Of a stretch of 64,000 nucleotides of DNA, positions 7,804 to 16,445 are shown one piece after another. Position 1 is the first letter of the stretch. The number at the start of each line of letters is the position of its first letter. Origin of the DNA: Mangrovihabitans endophyticus (GTDB taxonomy: Bacteria; Actinomycetota; Actinomycetes; Mycobacteriales; Micromonosporaceae); contig NZ_BMMX01000001.1 in NCBI RefSeq assembly GCF_014646155.1, forward strand, positions 731,720 through 795,719. The letters run 5' to 3'. Below the pieces are notes generated by a model, which searched no databases, was not told the origin of the DNA, and saw nothing but the letters and a program-made list of their open reading frames with translations. Both the position numbers and the translations under genes were made by a program.

Positions 7804-10752
7804 TCAGATCAGGGCCTTCAGGCGTGCGCGGATCTCCTCCGCGTCGGCATGATCCAGGTCGGTGAGGATGTCCAGGGCGGTCCGCAGCGAGTCGCGGGCC
7901 GCCCCGGAATCTCCGGCTGCCTCGTGCGTGTCGGCCAGCCGGGTCATTGTGTCCGCCTCGAAGTAGCGGTCGCCCAGCGCCCGTACCAGTTCCAGGGCCC
8001 GCGCGTAGCACTCGACCGCGTCCGGATGGTTGCCGAGGTGATGATGCGCGTACCCGATGCTGTCCCAGGTCGTCGCCTCTCCCCAGACGTCCCCGGTGCG
8101 CCGGTGCAGGTCCAGCGCCCGCCGGCAGCAGCGCAGCGCCTGCGCGTAGTCGCCGAGCAGGCAATGATCCCAGCCGATCGAGTTGAGCGCGTCGGCCTGG
8201 CCCGGCAGGCTGCCGGCGGCTTCGAACAGCGCCAGCGCCTCCCGGTCGTGGCGCAACGCCTGCCGCGGGCGGCCCAGCCGCTCGCACAGCGAGGCCAGGG
8301 CTCGGTGGGTGTGCGCCTGCCCCGCGCGATCGCCGGCCCGGCCGAACAGGTCGAGCGCGCGGTGCAGATGCTCGTCGCTGTGCGTGTAGTGTCCCCTGCG
8401 GTTGTCGGCCCGGCCCAGGTCGCGGTACGCGTGAGCGGCGGCGACCGGATCACCGAGCCGGCCCGCGGCGTCCACGGCCACCTGCCACATGCGTGAGCGA
8501 TCGGGCCAGAATCCCCGTCGGTGCAGGAACGTGTCCAGCGCCCAGACGAGTTGCCAGGCCCGCCGGTCGTGGCCGGTGTCCACGGCGAGCTGCACCACCC
8601 CGAGCAGCACCTGATGTTCGGCGGTCAGCCAGGCGCGCGCCTGGGCGTCGTCGCCGTGCCGGTGCACCGTCGTGCCCGGCGACGGCTCGCCGGGCGGCAG
8701 CGGAATCGCATCGCGGGCCGGGTCCAACAGCCGGTCTGCCGCGAGGCAGGTGTGCAGGTAGTGGTCGAGCAGCCGCCGGGTCGCCGCGTCGCGTTCGGCC
8801 GCCGGGTCGGTCTCCCGGCACAGATCCGTCGCGTACGCCCGGAGCAGGTCGTGGCTCGCGAAGCGTCCCGGCGAACGTTCGGTGAGCAGGTTCGCCGCGG
8901 TCAGCTCGGACAGCAGGATGGTCGCCCGCGACGCTGCGGTCCCCGCGAGGCAGGCCGCGGCGTCCGCGTCGATGTCCGGGCCGGGGTGCAGACCGAGCAG
9001 ACGGAACAGGCGCGCGGCCGGGTCGCTGAGCGCGCGACAGGACCAGGAGAACACCGCCGCCACGTCCGAGCTCGGATCGCCCGCGTCCAGCGCGCTCAGC
9101 CGACGGCGCTCGTCGGCCAGGTCCCGGGCCAGCACGTCGAGCGGGAATCCCGACTGGCTCGCGCGGGCCGCGGTGATGCCCAGCGCCAGCGGCAGCCGGG
9201 CACAGTGCACGATGACCCGGTCGGTCGCCTCGGGCTCGGCCGCCACCCGGTCCGCGCCCAGCCGCGACTCCAGCAACGTGTGCGCCTCGGCCGTGGACAG
9301 CAGGTCGAGGGCGATGGCGTGCGCCCCCTCCACCGCGACCAGCGGGGTCAGCCGGTTGCGGCTGGTGATCAGGCAGAACGCCGCCGGGCCGCCGGGCAGC
9401 AGCGGCCGCACCTGGGCGGCGTCGCGGGCGTTGTCGAGCAGGATCAGCACCCGGCGGCCGGACAGCAGGCTCCGGTAGAGGTCCGCAGCAGCCTCCGGGT
9501 CGTCCGGTACGCGTTCCCCGGTCACGCCCAGGGCGAGCAGGAATCGGCGCACCACGGCGGACGGCGGCACGATCAGGCCGGAGCCGTCGAAGCCGCGCAG
9601 GTCGGCGTAGAGCTGCCCGTCGGGGAAGCGTTCGCGGACCCGCCGTGCCCAGTGCACGGCGAGCGTGGTCTTGCCGACGCCGGCCGTGCCCGAGACCGCC
9701 GAGACGATCGCCGTGGACGGGTGTCCCGGCGTGTCGAGCAGCGCGTCCAGGTCGCGCAGCGCCTCCCGGCGTCCGACGAAGCCGGCGGCGGCGGCGGGTA
9801 GCTGGGCCGGCCGCGGGAAGGGCGTCCGGGCGGCCCCGCGCGGCGGTGCGATGGCCGGTGCGGCGGTGGGTGGGGAAGCCGGCCGGGGCAGTTGGTCGCG
9901 CAGCACGGCTTGGTGCAGGGCCTGCAGCTCGGGTGCCGGCTCGGCACCGAGTTCCTCGGCCAGCCGGGCCCGCAGCGCGGCGTAGTGTTCCAGCGCCTCG
10001 GCGACCCGTCCGGCCTGGGCGAGTGCCCGCATGAGCGCACCCGCCAGGGGTTCGGCCATCGGGTATTCGCCCACCAGGTTCCGGAGCACGACGGTGACCC
10101 GGTCGCCGTGGCCCAGCCGCAACTCGGCGTCGGCCCACGCCACCACCGCGTCCAGGCGGTGCTGATACCAGGCGGTGCGGCTGCGGTCCGCCCAGCCGCC
10201 GCGCACGTCGGCGAGGGGAACCCCCTGCCACAGATCGAGCGCCGGGCGCAGCAGCGCCACGCGCGCCGGATCGGAGTGTTCGGCGATGCCGGCGGCGGTG
10301 AGCCGCCGGAACCGATGCAGGTCGATCAGCTCGGTGTGGATGTCGAGCAGGTAGCCGGCGGGCTGCCGGACCAGTCGGACCGGCCCGCCGCCGGTGGCCG
10401 CCGCGAGGACCCGGCGGATCCGGGCCACGTGCGAGTAGAGCACCTCGCGCCAGGCCCGGGGCGGGTCCTCGTCCCAGACCCGGGCGGCCAGCGCCTCCGT
10501 CGGCACCGGCCGTCCGGCTTCGACCGCGAGGATGGCCAGCACGGCGCGCATCTGCGCGCGCCCCAACGGAAGCGGTCGGCCATCGGCGCTGACCTGCACC
10601 GGGCCGAGCAGACGTACCTCCACATTCGCCACTGCCGGGGACAAAGAGGCCACCACGGCATTGACGGTACACAATGTCTCGCCCGCGAGATGCCTGAAGC
10701 TAGACGCCGCCTGTTGGCCGATATCTAGCGATCGCCCTACATGGCGCGACAT
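7804..10752 (-). CDS. SARP-family regulator with NB-ARC and TPR domains (AfsR-like)
   Basis: Large cytoplasmic transcription activator, up to 982 residues. Order of domains: an OmpR-type winged-helix DNA-binding domain beginning at VRLLGPVQV (residue 46), a bacterial transcriptional activation domain to about 290, an NB-ARC ATPase with P-loop SGTAGVGKTTLA near 350-362 and LILLDNARDAAQV near 430-445, then TPR-like helical repeats over roughly 660-975. The first 43 residues precede the domain and look unlike coding sequence of this family, so the true start may be internal, for example the GTG at 10623. It is divergently transcribed from the biosynthetic operon at 10883, which makes it the likely pathway regulator. 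The 3' end carries a duplicated CAGGGCCTTCAG. Confidence 0.88.
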   Translation of the reverse strand: MSRHVGRSLDIGQQAASSFRHLAGETLCTVNAVVASLSPAVANVEVRLLGPVQVSADGRPLPLGRAQMRAVLAILAVEAGRPVPTEALAARVWDEDPPRAWREVLYSHVARIRRVLAAATGGGPVRLVRQPAGYLLDIHTELIDLHRFRRLTAAGIAEHSDPARVALLRPALDLWQGVPLADVRGGWADRSRTAWYQHRLDAVVAWADAELRLGHGDRVTVVLRNLVGEYPMAEPLAGALMRALAQAGRVAEALEHYAALRARLAEELGAEPAPELQALHQAVLRDQLPRPASPPTAAPAIAPPRGAARTPFPRPAQLPAAAAGFVGRREALRDLDALLDTPGHPSTAIVSAVSGTAGVGKTTLAVHWARRVRERFPDGQLYADLRGFDGSGLIVPPSAVVRRFLLALGVTGERVPDDPEAAADLYRSLLSGRRVLILLDNARDAAQVRPLLPGGPAAFCLITSRNRLTPLVAVEGAHAIALDLLSTAEAHTLLESRLGADRVAAEPEATDRVIVHCARLPLALGITAARASQSGFPLDVLARDLADERRRLSALDAGDPSSDVAAVFSWSCRALSDPAARLFRLLGLHPGPDIDADAAACLAGTAASRATILLSELTAANLLTERSPGRFASHDLLRAYATDLCRETDPAAERDAATRRLLDHYLHTCLAADRLLDPARDAIPLPPGEPSPGTTVHRHGDDAQARAWLTAEHQVLLGVVQLAVDTGHDRRAWQLVWALDTFLHRRGFWPDRSRMWQVAVDAAGRLGDPVAAAHAYRDLGRADNRRGHYTHSDEHLHRALDLFGRAGDRAGQAHTHRALASLCERLGRPRQALRHDREALALFEAAGSLPGQADALNSIGWDHCLLGDYAQALRCCRRALDLHRRTGDVWGEATTWDSIGYAHHHLGNHPDAVECYARALELVRALGDRYFEADTMTRLADTHEAAGDSGAARDSLRTALDILTDLDHADAEEIRARLKALI

Positions 10753-10882
10753 TAGGTTGTTAGCGCATTAAGAGGTTAATAACGGGCATTCGGCGGCGCG
10801 AGGACGGTGGTCCGGGCCGGAGAGGACTGGGGTGGTTCGCAACGGCGCGCACGCGCGCGCCGCACCGTGAGGGGTGCTGCGG
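10753..10882. promoter_or_regulatory. Divergent control region between the SARP gene and the biosynthetic operon
   Basis: This gap must hold the promoters of both divergent transcripts. It starts with an unusually AT-rich patch (about 10751-10790) with the related words GGTTGTTA and GGTTAATA 19 bases apart, then becomes very GC-rich with an alternating GCGC tract around 10846-10862. No consensus promoter or perfect operator stands out. GAGGGG at 10869-10874 is the likely ribosome site for the operon's first gene. Confidence 0.4.
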
Positions 10883-11842
10883 GTGAAGTCGACCTATCTG
10901 CAAGACCTGGCCTTTTCGCTGGGTGCCATCGGCGGCTCGGTCAAGGACGCGGAACGCGAGGGCCTGCTGCGTTCCAGCGCCGACGACCTGGCGGCGGCCG
11001 GTTTCGACAGGCATCATCGTTGCCCGCCGGACGAGACCGCGTACGACCTGGCCCGCGCCGCCGTGACCGGCCTCGACGTGGCCGACGGGGTCGACGCCAT
11101 CATCTACAGCACGTGCCTGCCGGGCAACGGCTCGGTGGGCGATCCCGCCGCGTTCGCCGCCGACCGGGACGTGAAGCATCTGATGGAGTTCCCGGCCAGC
11201 CGCCTGCAGGCCGACTTCGGGCTCGGCTCCGCGGTGGTCTTCGGGCTCAGCCAGCAGGGCTGCACCGGGATGCTCGGCGCGCTGCGCCTGGCGGATGCGT
11301 TGCTGGCCCGCGAGTCCGGGTGGTCGCGGGTGTTGTGCGTGGCCGCCGACCGGTTTCCGGCCGACGCCGTGTACGAGCAGTCCTACAACCTGATCTCGGA
11401 CGGGGCAGCCGCGTGTGTCGTCTCCGCCGCGCCCCCGGGTCTCCGGCTGGTCGCGGCGCATCAGATCACCAACGGTGGCCTGCACGCGGCGACCGACGAC
11501 GAATCGGTCGGCACCTTCTTCTCGTACGTCCCCCGGCTGGTGCGTGACTGCCTGTCCCGCGCCGGCCTGACGATCGGCGACATCGACTGGGTGGTGCCGC
11601 AGAACACCAATCACAACGCCTGGCAGATCCTCGCCCGGCTGCTCGGGGTCGATCCGTCGAAGGTCTGGCAGAAGTCCCTGCCGGAAACCGCGCACGCCAT
11701 CTCGGCCGACAACATCATCAACCTCAAGTCGCTGCGGAACGCCGGGCGGATCCGGCCCGGCGAGCGAATCCTGCTGGTGATGGCCGGGCACGGCCTGAAC
11801 TGGCAGGCGGTCGTCCTGGAAGCGACGGAAGGACTGGCATGA
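10883..11842 (+). CDS. KAS III (FabH)-like ketosynthase/acyltransferase
   Basis: Thiolase-fold enzyme of the 3-oxoacyl-ACP synthase III family, 319 residues. The Cys-His-Asn triad is visible: Cys127 in QQGCTGM, His244 in PQNTNHNAW and Asn277 in ISADNIIN. I chose GTG 10883 over the in-frame GTG at 10874 because GAGGGG sits 8 bases upstream of 10883. KAS III relatives in secondary metabolism do either decarboxylative condensation or plain acyl transfer to O or N nucleophiles (CerJ type). Beside an amino-acyl carrier-protein system, an acyl-transfer role joining the amino-acyl unit to an acceptor is plausible but unproven. It is the first gene of the operon and overlaps the next by ATGA. Confidence 0.88.
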   Translation: MKSTYLQDLAFSLGAIGGSVKDAEREGLLRSSADDLAAAGFDRHHRCPPDETAYDLARAAVTGLDVADGVDAIIYSTCLPGNGSVGDPAAFAADRDVKHLMEFPASRLQADFGLGSAVVFGLSQQGCTGMLGALRLADALLARESGWSRVLCVAADRFPADAVYEQSYNLISDGAAACVVSAAPPGLRLVAAHQITNGGLHAATDDESVGTFFSYVPRLVRDCLSRAGLTIGDIDWVVPQNTNHNAWQILARLLGVDPSKVWQKSLPETAHAISADNIINLKSLRNAGRIRPGERILLVMAGHGLNWQAVVLEATEGLA

Positions 11843-12753
11843 CATCCCCGCATCTCGCCGCTCGCGGCGTCCGGCTCCGCTCCGCGATCGAAGCCATGTC
11901 CGGCACGGTGGATCGGCTCACCGAGCAGTCCCGCGTCAAGTACAGCAACCCCTACGCGGCGCTGAGCTGGCCGGACGCCGTGGACCCGGAGGCCGACTGG
12001 TTCTTCACCCCGGAACTGCTGTCGCCGGCCGGGACGGCCGTCATGGAGCGGCTCAGTGACCGGCAGTCGCGGGTGCTGGCGTTCCACGAGTCGGCCAACT
12101 TCTTCAGCCTCAACATCCACGGCGAGAAGTCGCTGATGGAGGGTCTGGCGAAGCGCCTCTACCGCAGCGACCTGGTGGACATCTCGGACTACCTGCATCA
12201 CTTCCTCGATGAGGAGAACAAACACAGCGTCTACTTCGGCGGCTTCTGCCGGCGCTATGCCACCCTCTACCGCAGCCGGCACGTCCCGTTCCAGGAGGGC
12301 CCGGACCGGGCCGTCGCCGACTTCCTGTTCTTCGCCAAGGCGCTCATCTTCGAGGAGCACGCCGACCGCTACAACGTCATCCAGGGCCGCGACGACCGGC
12401 TGCACCCGCTGGCCCGGTTCATCAATCAGGCCCACCACGCCGACGAGACCCGGCACCTGGTCTTCAACCGGGCCATCGTCGACGCGCTGTGGCAGACCGA
12501 CGCGCCCGACTGGGACGACCGGCAGCGCGCCGAGATCCGCGCCCGCCTCGGCCAGTTCTTCGTGGCCACGTGGCGGGAGTACTACAACCCCGACGTGTAC
12601 GCCGCATCCGGCCTCGACGACCCCTGGCAGGTCGCCGAGGACGCGTGGGCCCATCCGCGACAGCGGCGGCAGCGCCGCGAGATGTCGGACAAGTGCCTGC
12701 GCTTCTTCCTGTCCCACGGCATTCTCACCGAGGAGCCCGCCGATGCCTTCTGA
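11839..12753 (+). CDS. AurF-like diiron N-oxygenase
   Basis: Protein of 304 residues resembling AurF-family (p-aminobenzoate N-oxygenase) non-haem diiron enzymes, which oxidise amines to hydroxylamine, nitroso or nitro groups. Likely iron ligands follow the AurF pattern: a Glu near residue 96, E126xxH129 (EENKH), Glu172/173 (FEEHADRYN), His199, and E203xxH206 (DETRH). The gene lies between a KAS III-like gene and a carrier protein / amino-acyl ligase pair. I therefore infer that the substrate is an amine held on a carrier protein rather than a free aromatic amine. The start overlaps the preceding stop (ATGA). CmlI-type arylamine oxygenases and beta-hydroxylases of related fold are alternatives. 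Confidence 0.8.
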   Translation: MTSPHLAARGVRLRSAIEAMSGTVDRLTEQSRVKYSNPYAALSWPDAVDPEADWFFTPELLSPAGTAVMERLSDRQSRVLAFHESANFFSLNIHGEKSLMEGLAKRLYRSDLVDISDYLHHFLDEENKHSVYFGGFCRRYATLYRSRHVPFQEGPDRAVADFLFFAKALIFEEHADRYNVIQGRDDRLHPLARFINQAHHADETRHLVFNRAIVDALWQTDAPDWDDRQRAEIRARLGQFFVATWREYYNPDVYAASGLDDPWQVAEDAWAHPRQRRQRREMSDKCLRFFLSHGILTEEPADAF

Positions 12754-13000
12754 TCCGGACGAGCTGCACTCCTGGGTGCTGCGCAAGGCGCGGGACCTGC
12801 CGCCGGAAGGACTCACCGACGACCTTCCGCTGCTTGCCGGGCGGCACTTGACCTCGCTGCACATCCCCGAGCTGATCCTGCTGCTGGAACGGCTGCGCCG
12901 GCGACCGATCGACGTCGAGCAACTGTGCGCCGGAGACTTCCGCGACCTCGCCACCATCCGGGCGCGGTTCCTGCACGCCGAGCCGGGCGAGCTCGCATGA
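12743..13000 (+). CDS. Small stand-alone acyl/aminoacyl carrier protein
   Basis: Protein of 85 residues with carrier-protein architecture. The presumed phosphopantetheine serine is Ser38 in HLTSLHIPEL, where the usual Asp before Ser is Thr. The region after it (LILLLERLRRRPIDVEQL, then DFRDLATIRARF) matches helices II-IV of ACPs. It overlaps the upstream oxygenase gene by 11 bases and the downstream amino-acyl ligase gene by ATGA. Carrier proteins encoded next to class II synthetase paralogues are their known substrates, so this one probably holds the amino acid while it is modified. The non-canonical TSL motif makes it easy to miss in domain searches. Confidence 0.75.
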   Translation: MPSDPDELHSWVLRKARDLPPEGLTDDLPLLAGRHLTSLHIPELILLLERLRRRPIDVEQLCAGDFRDLATIRARFLHAEPGELA

Positions 13001-13869
13001 CCGGCCACCGTCCGCCCGGACTGCGGTGGAGCGACCTCGGCCATGCGGCGTTCAGCGGACCGCTGCGGGAGCTGGCACACGCCTGCGACGAGGCGTTCCG
13101 AGGGATGGCCGCGCGCTGGTCGGCCGACGCCGAGGACCACGCCGCGGTGGTCGCGGCGGCCGACCTGGCGCCGATCGGATATCTGCGGTCGTTCCCGCAC
13201 CTGGCCACCTTCGCGACCGCGCTGGACCCGGAGGGGGACAATCTGAGCGCCTTCGCCGCGGACCCGTCCGACGCCCGCACCGGCGCGGTACGGCTGACCG
13301 GCCTGGCCGCCACGACCGGCGTGCTGACCCCGGCGGCCTGCTATCACGTCTACATCCAGCACCGCGGCGAGGAGTTCACCGGCCCCCGCTACATCACGAC
13401 GCAGAACACCTGTTTCCGCCGCGAGTCCCACTACCAGCCGCTGCGCCGCCAGCACAGCTTCCGGATGCGGGAGATCGTCTGTCTGGGCACCCGCGAGGAG
13501 GTGACGGCGTTCCTGGACGAGAACCGGCGGCTCACTACACGTCTGCTCACGGCGCTCGGCCTGCCGGACGACTGGGTCGCCGCGACCGATCCGTTCTTCG
13601 ATCCCGCACATCACCCCGGCTACCTCGCGCAGAAGCTCCAGCCGACGAAGCACGAGGCCCGGTACGGCGATCTCGCGGTCGCCTCGGTCAACCTGCACGA
13701 GGACCACTTCGGATCGGCTTACCACATGCGCCGCGACGGCCGGGCGGTCAGCAGCGGCTGCATCGCCTTCGGCATCGAACGCTGGCTGTTCGCGCTCGTC
13801 GACCGTTGGGGGACCGAGCACACCGGCTGGCCGGACCCGCGAGACGCGCTCGCGGAGGTCCTCGCGTGA
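12997..13869 (+). CDS. Amino acid:carrier-protein ligase (class II aminoacyl-tRNA synthetase-like)
   Basis: Protein of 290 residues related to the catalytic core of atypical (archaeal-type) seryl-tRNA synthetase but lacking any tRNA-binding arm. Class II motif 2 is seen as CFRRESHYQPLRRQHSFRMRE (residues 139-159) and motif 3 as SGCIAFGIERW (residues 253-263). Cys115, Glu159 and Cys255 fall at the spacing of the three zinc ligands of this family, where zinc reads the amino group of a small amino acid. Known homologues from Bradyrhizobium and others adenylate glycine or alanine and pass it to the phosphopantetheine of a neighbouring carrier protein. That fits the adjacent 85-residue carrier protein exactly. 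Which amino acid is used here is not known; glycine is my first guess. Confidence 0.85.
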   Translation: MTGHRPPGLRWSDLGHAAFSGPLRELAHACDEAFRGMAARWSADAEDHAAVVAAADLAPIGYLRSFPHLATFATALDPEGDNLSAFAADPSDARTGAVRLTGLAATTGVLTPAACYHVYIQHRGEEFTGPRYITTQNTCFRRESHYQPLRRQHSFRMREIVCLGTREEVTAFLDENRRLTTRLLTALGLPDDWVAATDPFFDPAHHPGYLAQKLQPTKHEARYGDLAVASVNLHEDHFGSAYHMRRDGRAVSSGCIAFGIERWLFALVDRWGTEHTGWPDPRDALAEVLA

Positions 13870-14993
13870 CCCGCCGCGTGCTCGTCACCGGCGCGGACGG
13901 CTATCTCGGCCTGCGTACGGTGCAGCGCCTGCTGGCCGAGACCGACGACCGGCTGGTGCTCAGCGTGCGGGCGGCGGACCGCACCGAACTGGCGGACAAG
14001 AAGTCCCGCCTGGAGCGGGAAACCGGGACCACGGCACACCGCCGGGTGGAGGTGGTGCCCGCGGACCTCACCGAGGACGCGCCGCTGGCCGGGGTCGCCA
14101 CCGACCTGGCATGCATCGTGCATGCGGCCGCCCGGACGAACTTCGACATCGGCCGGGACACCGCGCGCCGGGTCAACGCCGACGCGACCGCCCGGGTTGC
14201 CGAGTTCGCCGCCGCCTGCCCCCGGCTGGACCGGTTTCTGTTCCTGTCGACCCTGGTCAGCGTGGGCTGCCGGACGGGCGACATCGCCGAGACGGTCACC
14301 GAGGGCGACGTCGAGCACGCCAACCACTACGAATGGTCCAAGGAACAGGCCGAACGCCGCCTCGCGGAGCGCTTCGCGCACCTGCCGTGGTCCATCGCCC
14401 GCCTGTCCACGATCGTGGCCGACGACGACACCGGCCGGGTCACGCAGTACAACGCCTTTCACAACACGCTGAAGATGTTGTTCTACGGCCTGCTCAGCCT
14501 GATGCCGGGGCTGCCGGACACCCCGCTGTACCTGGCGACCGCCGAGTTCACCGCTCGCGGCATCGTGCGGCTGACCCGGCCGGAGACGGTCGGCGGCGTC
14601 TACCACCTCGCGCCGTCGCCGGACGAGGCGGTCCCGCTCGGCGACGTGATGAACACCGTCTTCGACATCTTCGAACGGGACCCGGCCTTCGTACGCCGGC
14701 GGTTGCTGCGCCCGGAGTTCTGCGACCTCGGCACCTTCGCGTTCATGGTCGACGCCACCCGCGGTCTCGGCGCCAGCCCGGCGGCCGGCGCGCTGCGCTC
14801 GGTGGCCCCGTTCTCCGAGCAGATGTTCCGCCCCAAGCGTTTCGACAACTCCCGGCTGCGCGCGTCCTGGCCGGACGCCCCGGCCGCATCCGGTCTCCCG
14901 CTGGTCGCGGCGACGTGCGCCACGCTCGTCGGCACGCGCTGGGGGAGAAACCCTGCCCCGAACGGAGTGACACCCGATGCCGTCCCTCAGTGA
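13866..14993 (+). CDS. Extended SDR, thioester-reductase / fatty acyl reductase-like
   Basis: Protein of 375 residues with an N-terminal Rossmann motif TGADGYLG (residues 8-15) and the extended-SDR catalytic set: Ser in LFLSTLVSVG and YEWSK as Tyr-x-x-x-Lys. The overall pattern is that of the NAD-binding-4 / male-sterility group, which includes the reductive-release domains that turn a carrier-bound thioester into an aldehyde or alcohol. In this operon a carrier-bound acyl or amino-acyl group is the likely substrate. GTG start in a GTGA overlap with the ligase gene. An epimerase-type reaction on a free substrate cannot be excluded. Confidence 0.75.
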   Translation: MTRRVLVTGADGYLGLRTVQRLLAETDDRLVLSVRAADRTELADKKSRLERETGTTAHRRVEVVPADLTEDAPLAGVATDLACIVHAAARTNFDIGRDTARRVNADATARVAEFAAACPRLDRFLFLSTLVSVGCRTGDIAETVTEGDVEHANHYEWSKEQAERRLAERFAHLPWSIARLSTIVADDDTGRVTQYNAFHNTLKMLFYGLLSLMPGLPDTPLYLATAEFTARGIVRLTRPETVGGVYHLAPSPDEAVPLGDVMNTVFDIFERDPAFVRRRLLRPEFCDLGTFAFMVDATRGLGASPAAGALRSVAPFSEQMFRPKRFDNSRLRASWPDAPAASGLPLVAATCATLVGTRWGRNPAPNGVTPDAVPQ

Positions 14994-15564
14994 CAACGAC
15001 CGCTGGCTGCTGAGCTACTACCGCAGCTCCGAGATCAACGCGGCGCTGTTCTTCGGCCGCGTCTCCCGCATGGTCAAGCCGGGCGAACTGCAAGCCGAGG
15101 TGACGCACCACTTCGCCGACGAGGCCAACCATGCGAAGTACTGGAATCAATGCATCAACGACCTGGACGCGTATCCGATCAAGATGCGTGAGTCCTATCA
15201 GGACCAATATCTCGACGCGGTGGGCATGCCGAGCAACCTGATGGAGGTCATGGCCATCACCCAGGTGCTGGAGAAGCGGGTGATCGGACAGTACCGTCGG
15301 CAGCTACGCGTGCCCGGCCTGCACCCGCGCGTGAAGCAGACCCTCGACCAGATCATGCTCGACGAGCGCTGGCACATCCAGTATGTGCGCGACGCCCTGG
15401 AAGACATGAAGGACCGCTACGGCGCCGATCACATCGAGGCGACACTGGACAAGTTCACCCGAGCCGACCAGGAGGTCTACGCCAAGACCCTGGCGGAGTA
15501 CGGGGAACGCGTCGACTTCCTCGGCGTCCGCCCGGAATTCCTCGGCGGCCCGGACGACCTGTGA
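14977..15564 (+). CDS. Ferritin-like diiron oxidase/desaturase
   Basis: Protein of 195 residues predicted to be an all-helical ferritin-like four-helix bundle. The full diiron ligand set is present: Glu19, Glu49xxHis52 (DEANH), Glu99 (VLEKR) and Glu130xxHis133 (DERWH). Enzymes of this type carry out O2-dependent hydroxylation, desaturation or N-oxidation. I do not recognise a characterised close relative. It is the second diiron protein in the operon. The ATG at 14977 has a GGAG ribosome site 9 bases upstream and overlaps the preceding gene by 17 bases. Confidence 0.75.
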   Translation: MPSLSDNDRWLLSYYRSSEINAALFFGRVSRMVKPGELQAEVTHHFADEANHAKYWNQCINDLDAYPIKMRESYQDQYLDAVGMPSNLMEVMAITQVLEKRVIGQYRRQLRVPGLHPRVKQTLDQIMLDERWHIQYVRDALEDMKDRYGADHIEATLDKFTRADQEVYAKTLAEYGERVDFLGVRPEFLGGPDDL

Positions 15565-16445
15565 CGCGAGTGCCCGGCGTCCGGTTCTTCCTCGGGCGTG
15601 AACCCTTGCCGGTCGCCGAACTGACCGGCGGCGAGGCCGCGCAGTACGCCGCGCTGCCGCCACACGGGCCGCGCCGGCGCGCCTGGCTCACCGGTCGGCA
15701 CGCGCTGCGCCGGGCGCTGGTCTGGACCGGCCGCCCGGCCGACACGTCGCGGGTGACCTTCCCGCACGACGCGGTGTCGCTGTCCTACTCCGGCGCGATC
15801 GCGGTGGTCGCCGCCACCGACGGCGCCGTCGCCGGGATCGGGGTGGACGTGGAAACCGGTCCGCCACCGGACATCGAGACGGCTCGGGTCTTTCTGCGCG
15901 ACGGCGAGTTGCGGATGCTGCGGCGGCTGCCGCCGCCGCGACAGCCGGGCGCGTTGCTGCGGTGGTGGACGGTGAAGGAGGCGCTGTTCAAGGCGGATCC
16001 GGACAACCACCTCGGCGGCCTGCGGCGCTATGTCCTCGGCACCCCGCCGGGCGGCGGTGGCGTCGCCCGCCGCGCGGCCGGCCGGTGCGGTGCCGGCCTC
16101 TCGTACCGAAGTTTCGCGCTGCGCCGGGGCTACCTGAGCGTGGCCCTGGCTCTCGACCCCACAAGGAGCGTTCCCCCGATGGCAAACCGCGACTTCTCCG
16201 AACTGGCGGCGAAGCTGGCCCCGCTGATCTCCCGGCCGGCCGCCACCATCAGCCCGGACCTGACGATGAACGACCTGGCGCTGGACAGCATGACCGCCGT
16301 CGAGATGGTCGTCGACCTGCAGGAGGACTACGACATCCTGCTGTCCCGTGCGGACCTGGAATCCTGCGCCACCCTCGGCGACCTGGCCGAGCTGATCTGG
16401 TCGCGCCTGCCGGGCGCCGCCGGGAACGAGCCGGTCCGTGGCTGA
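15561..16445 (+). CDS. Phosphopantetheinyl transferase fused to a carrier protein
   Basis: Protein of 294 residues. Residues 1 to about 200 are an Sfp-type 4'-phosphopantetheinyl transferase: GIGVDVE (92-98, with Mg ligands Asp96 and Glu98) and WWTVKEALFKA (135-145, Glu140). Residues 207-294 are an acyl carrier protein with the attachment Ser243 in LALDSMTAVEM. The fusion would let the transferase activate its own carrier domain, and it may also serve the other carrier proteins and the giant synthase. An in-frame ATG at 16179 with a good ribosome site means free carrier protein may be made as well. GTGA overlap with the upstream gene. Confidence 0.83.
   Translation: MTRVPGVRFFLGREPLPVAELTGGEAAQYAALPPHGPRRRAWLTGRHALRRALVWTGRPADTSRVTFPHDAVSLSYSGAIAVVAATDGAVAGIGVDVETGPPPDIETARVFLRDGELRMLRRLPPPRQPGALLRWWTVKEALFKADPDNHLGGLRRYVLGTPPGGGGVARRAAGRCGAGLSYRSFALRRGYLSVALALDPTRSVPPMANRDFSELAAKLAPLISRPAATISPDLTMNDLALDSMTAVEMVVDLQEDYDILLSRADLESCATLGDLAELIWSRLPGAAGNEPVRG
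16163..16181 (+). promoter_or_regulatory. Internal ribosome binding site and in-frame start for free carrier protein
   Basis: AAGGAG at 16163-16168 lies 10 bases before ATG 16179, in frame with the transferase/carrier fusion. Starting there gives an 88-residue carrier protein beginning MANRDFSEL. The residues just upstream (DPTRSVPP) are not part of either domain and look like a leader. Either both a fused and a free form are made, or two ancestral genes have lost the stop between them. Confidence 0.6.

Noticed and set aside
10874-10882. GTG at 10874 as start of the KAS III-like gene
   Set aside because: It would place GAGGGG inside or against the start codon. GTG 10883 has that ribosome site at 8 bases and begins where family similarity begins.
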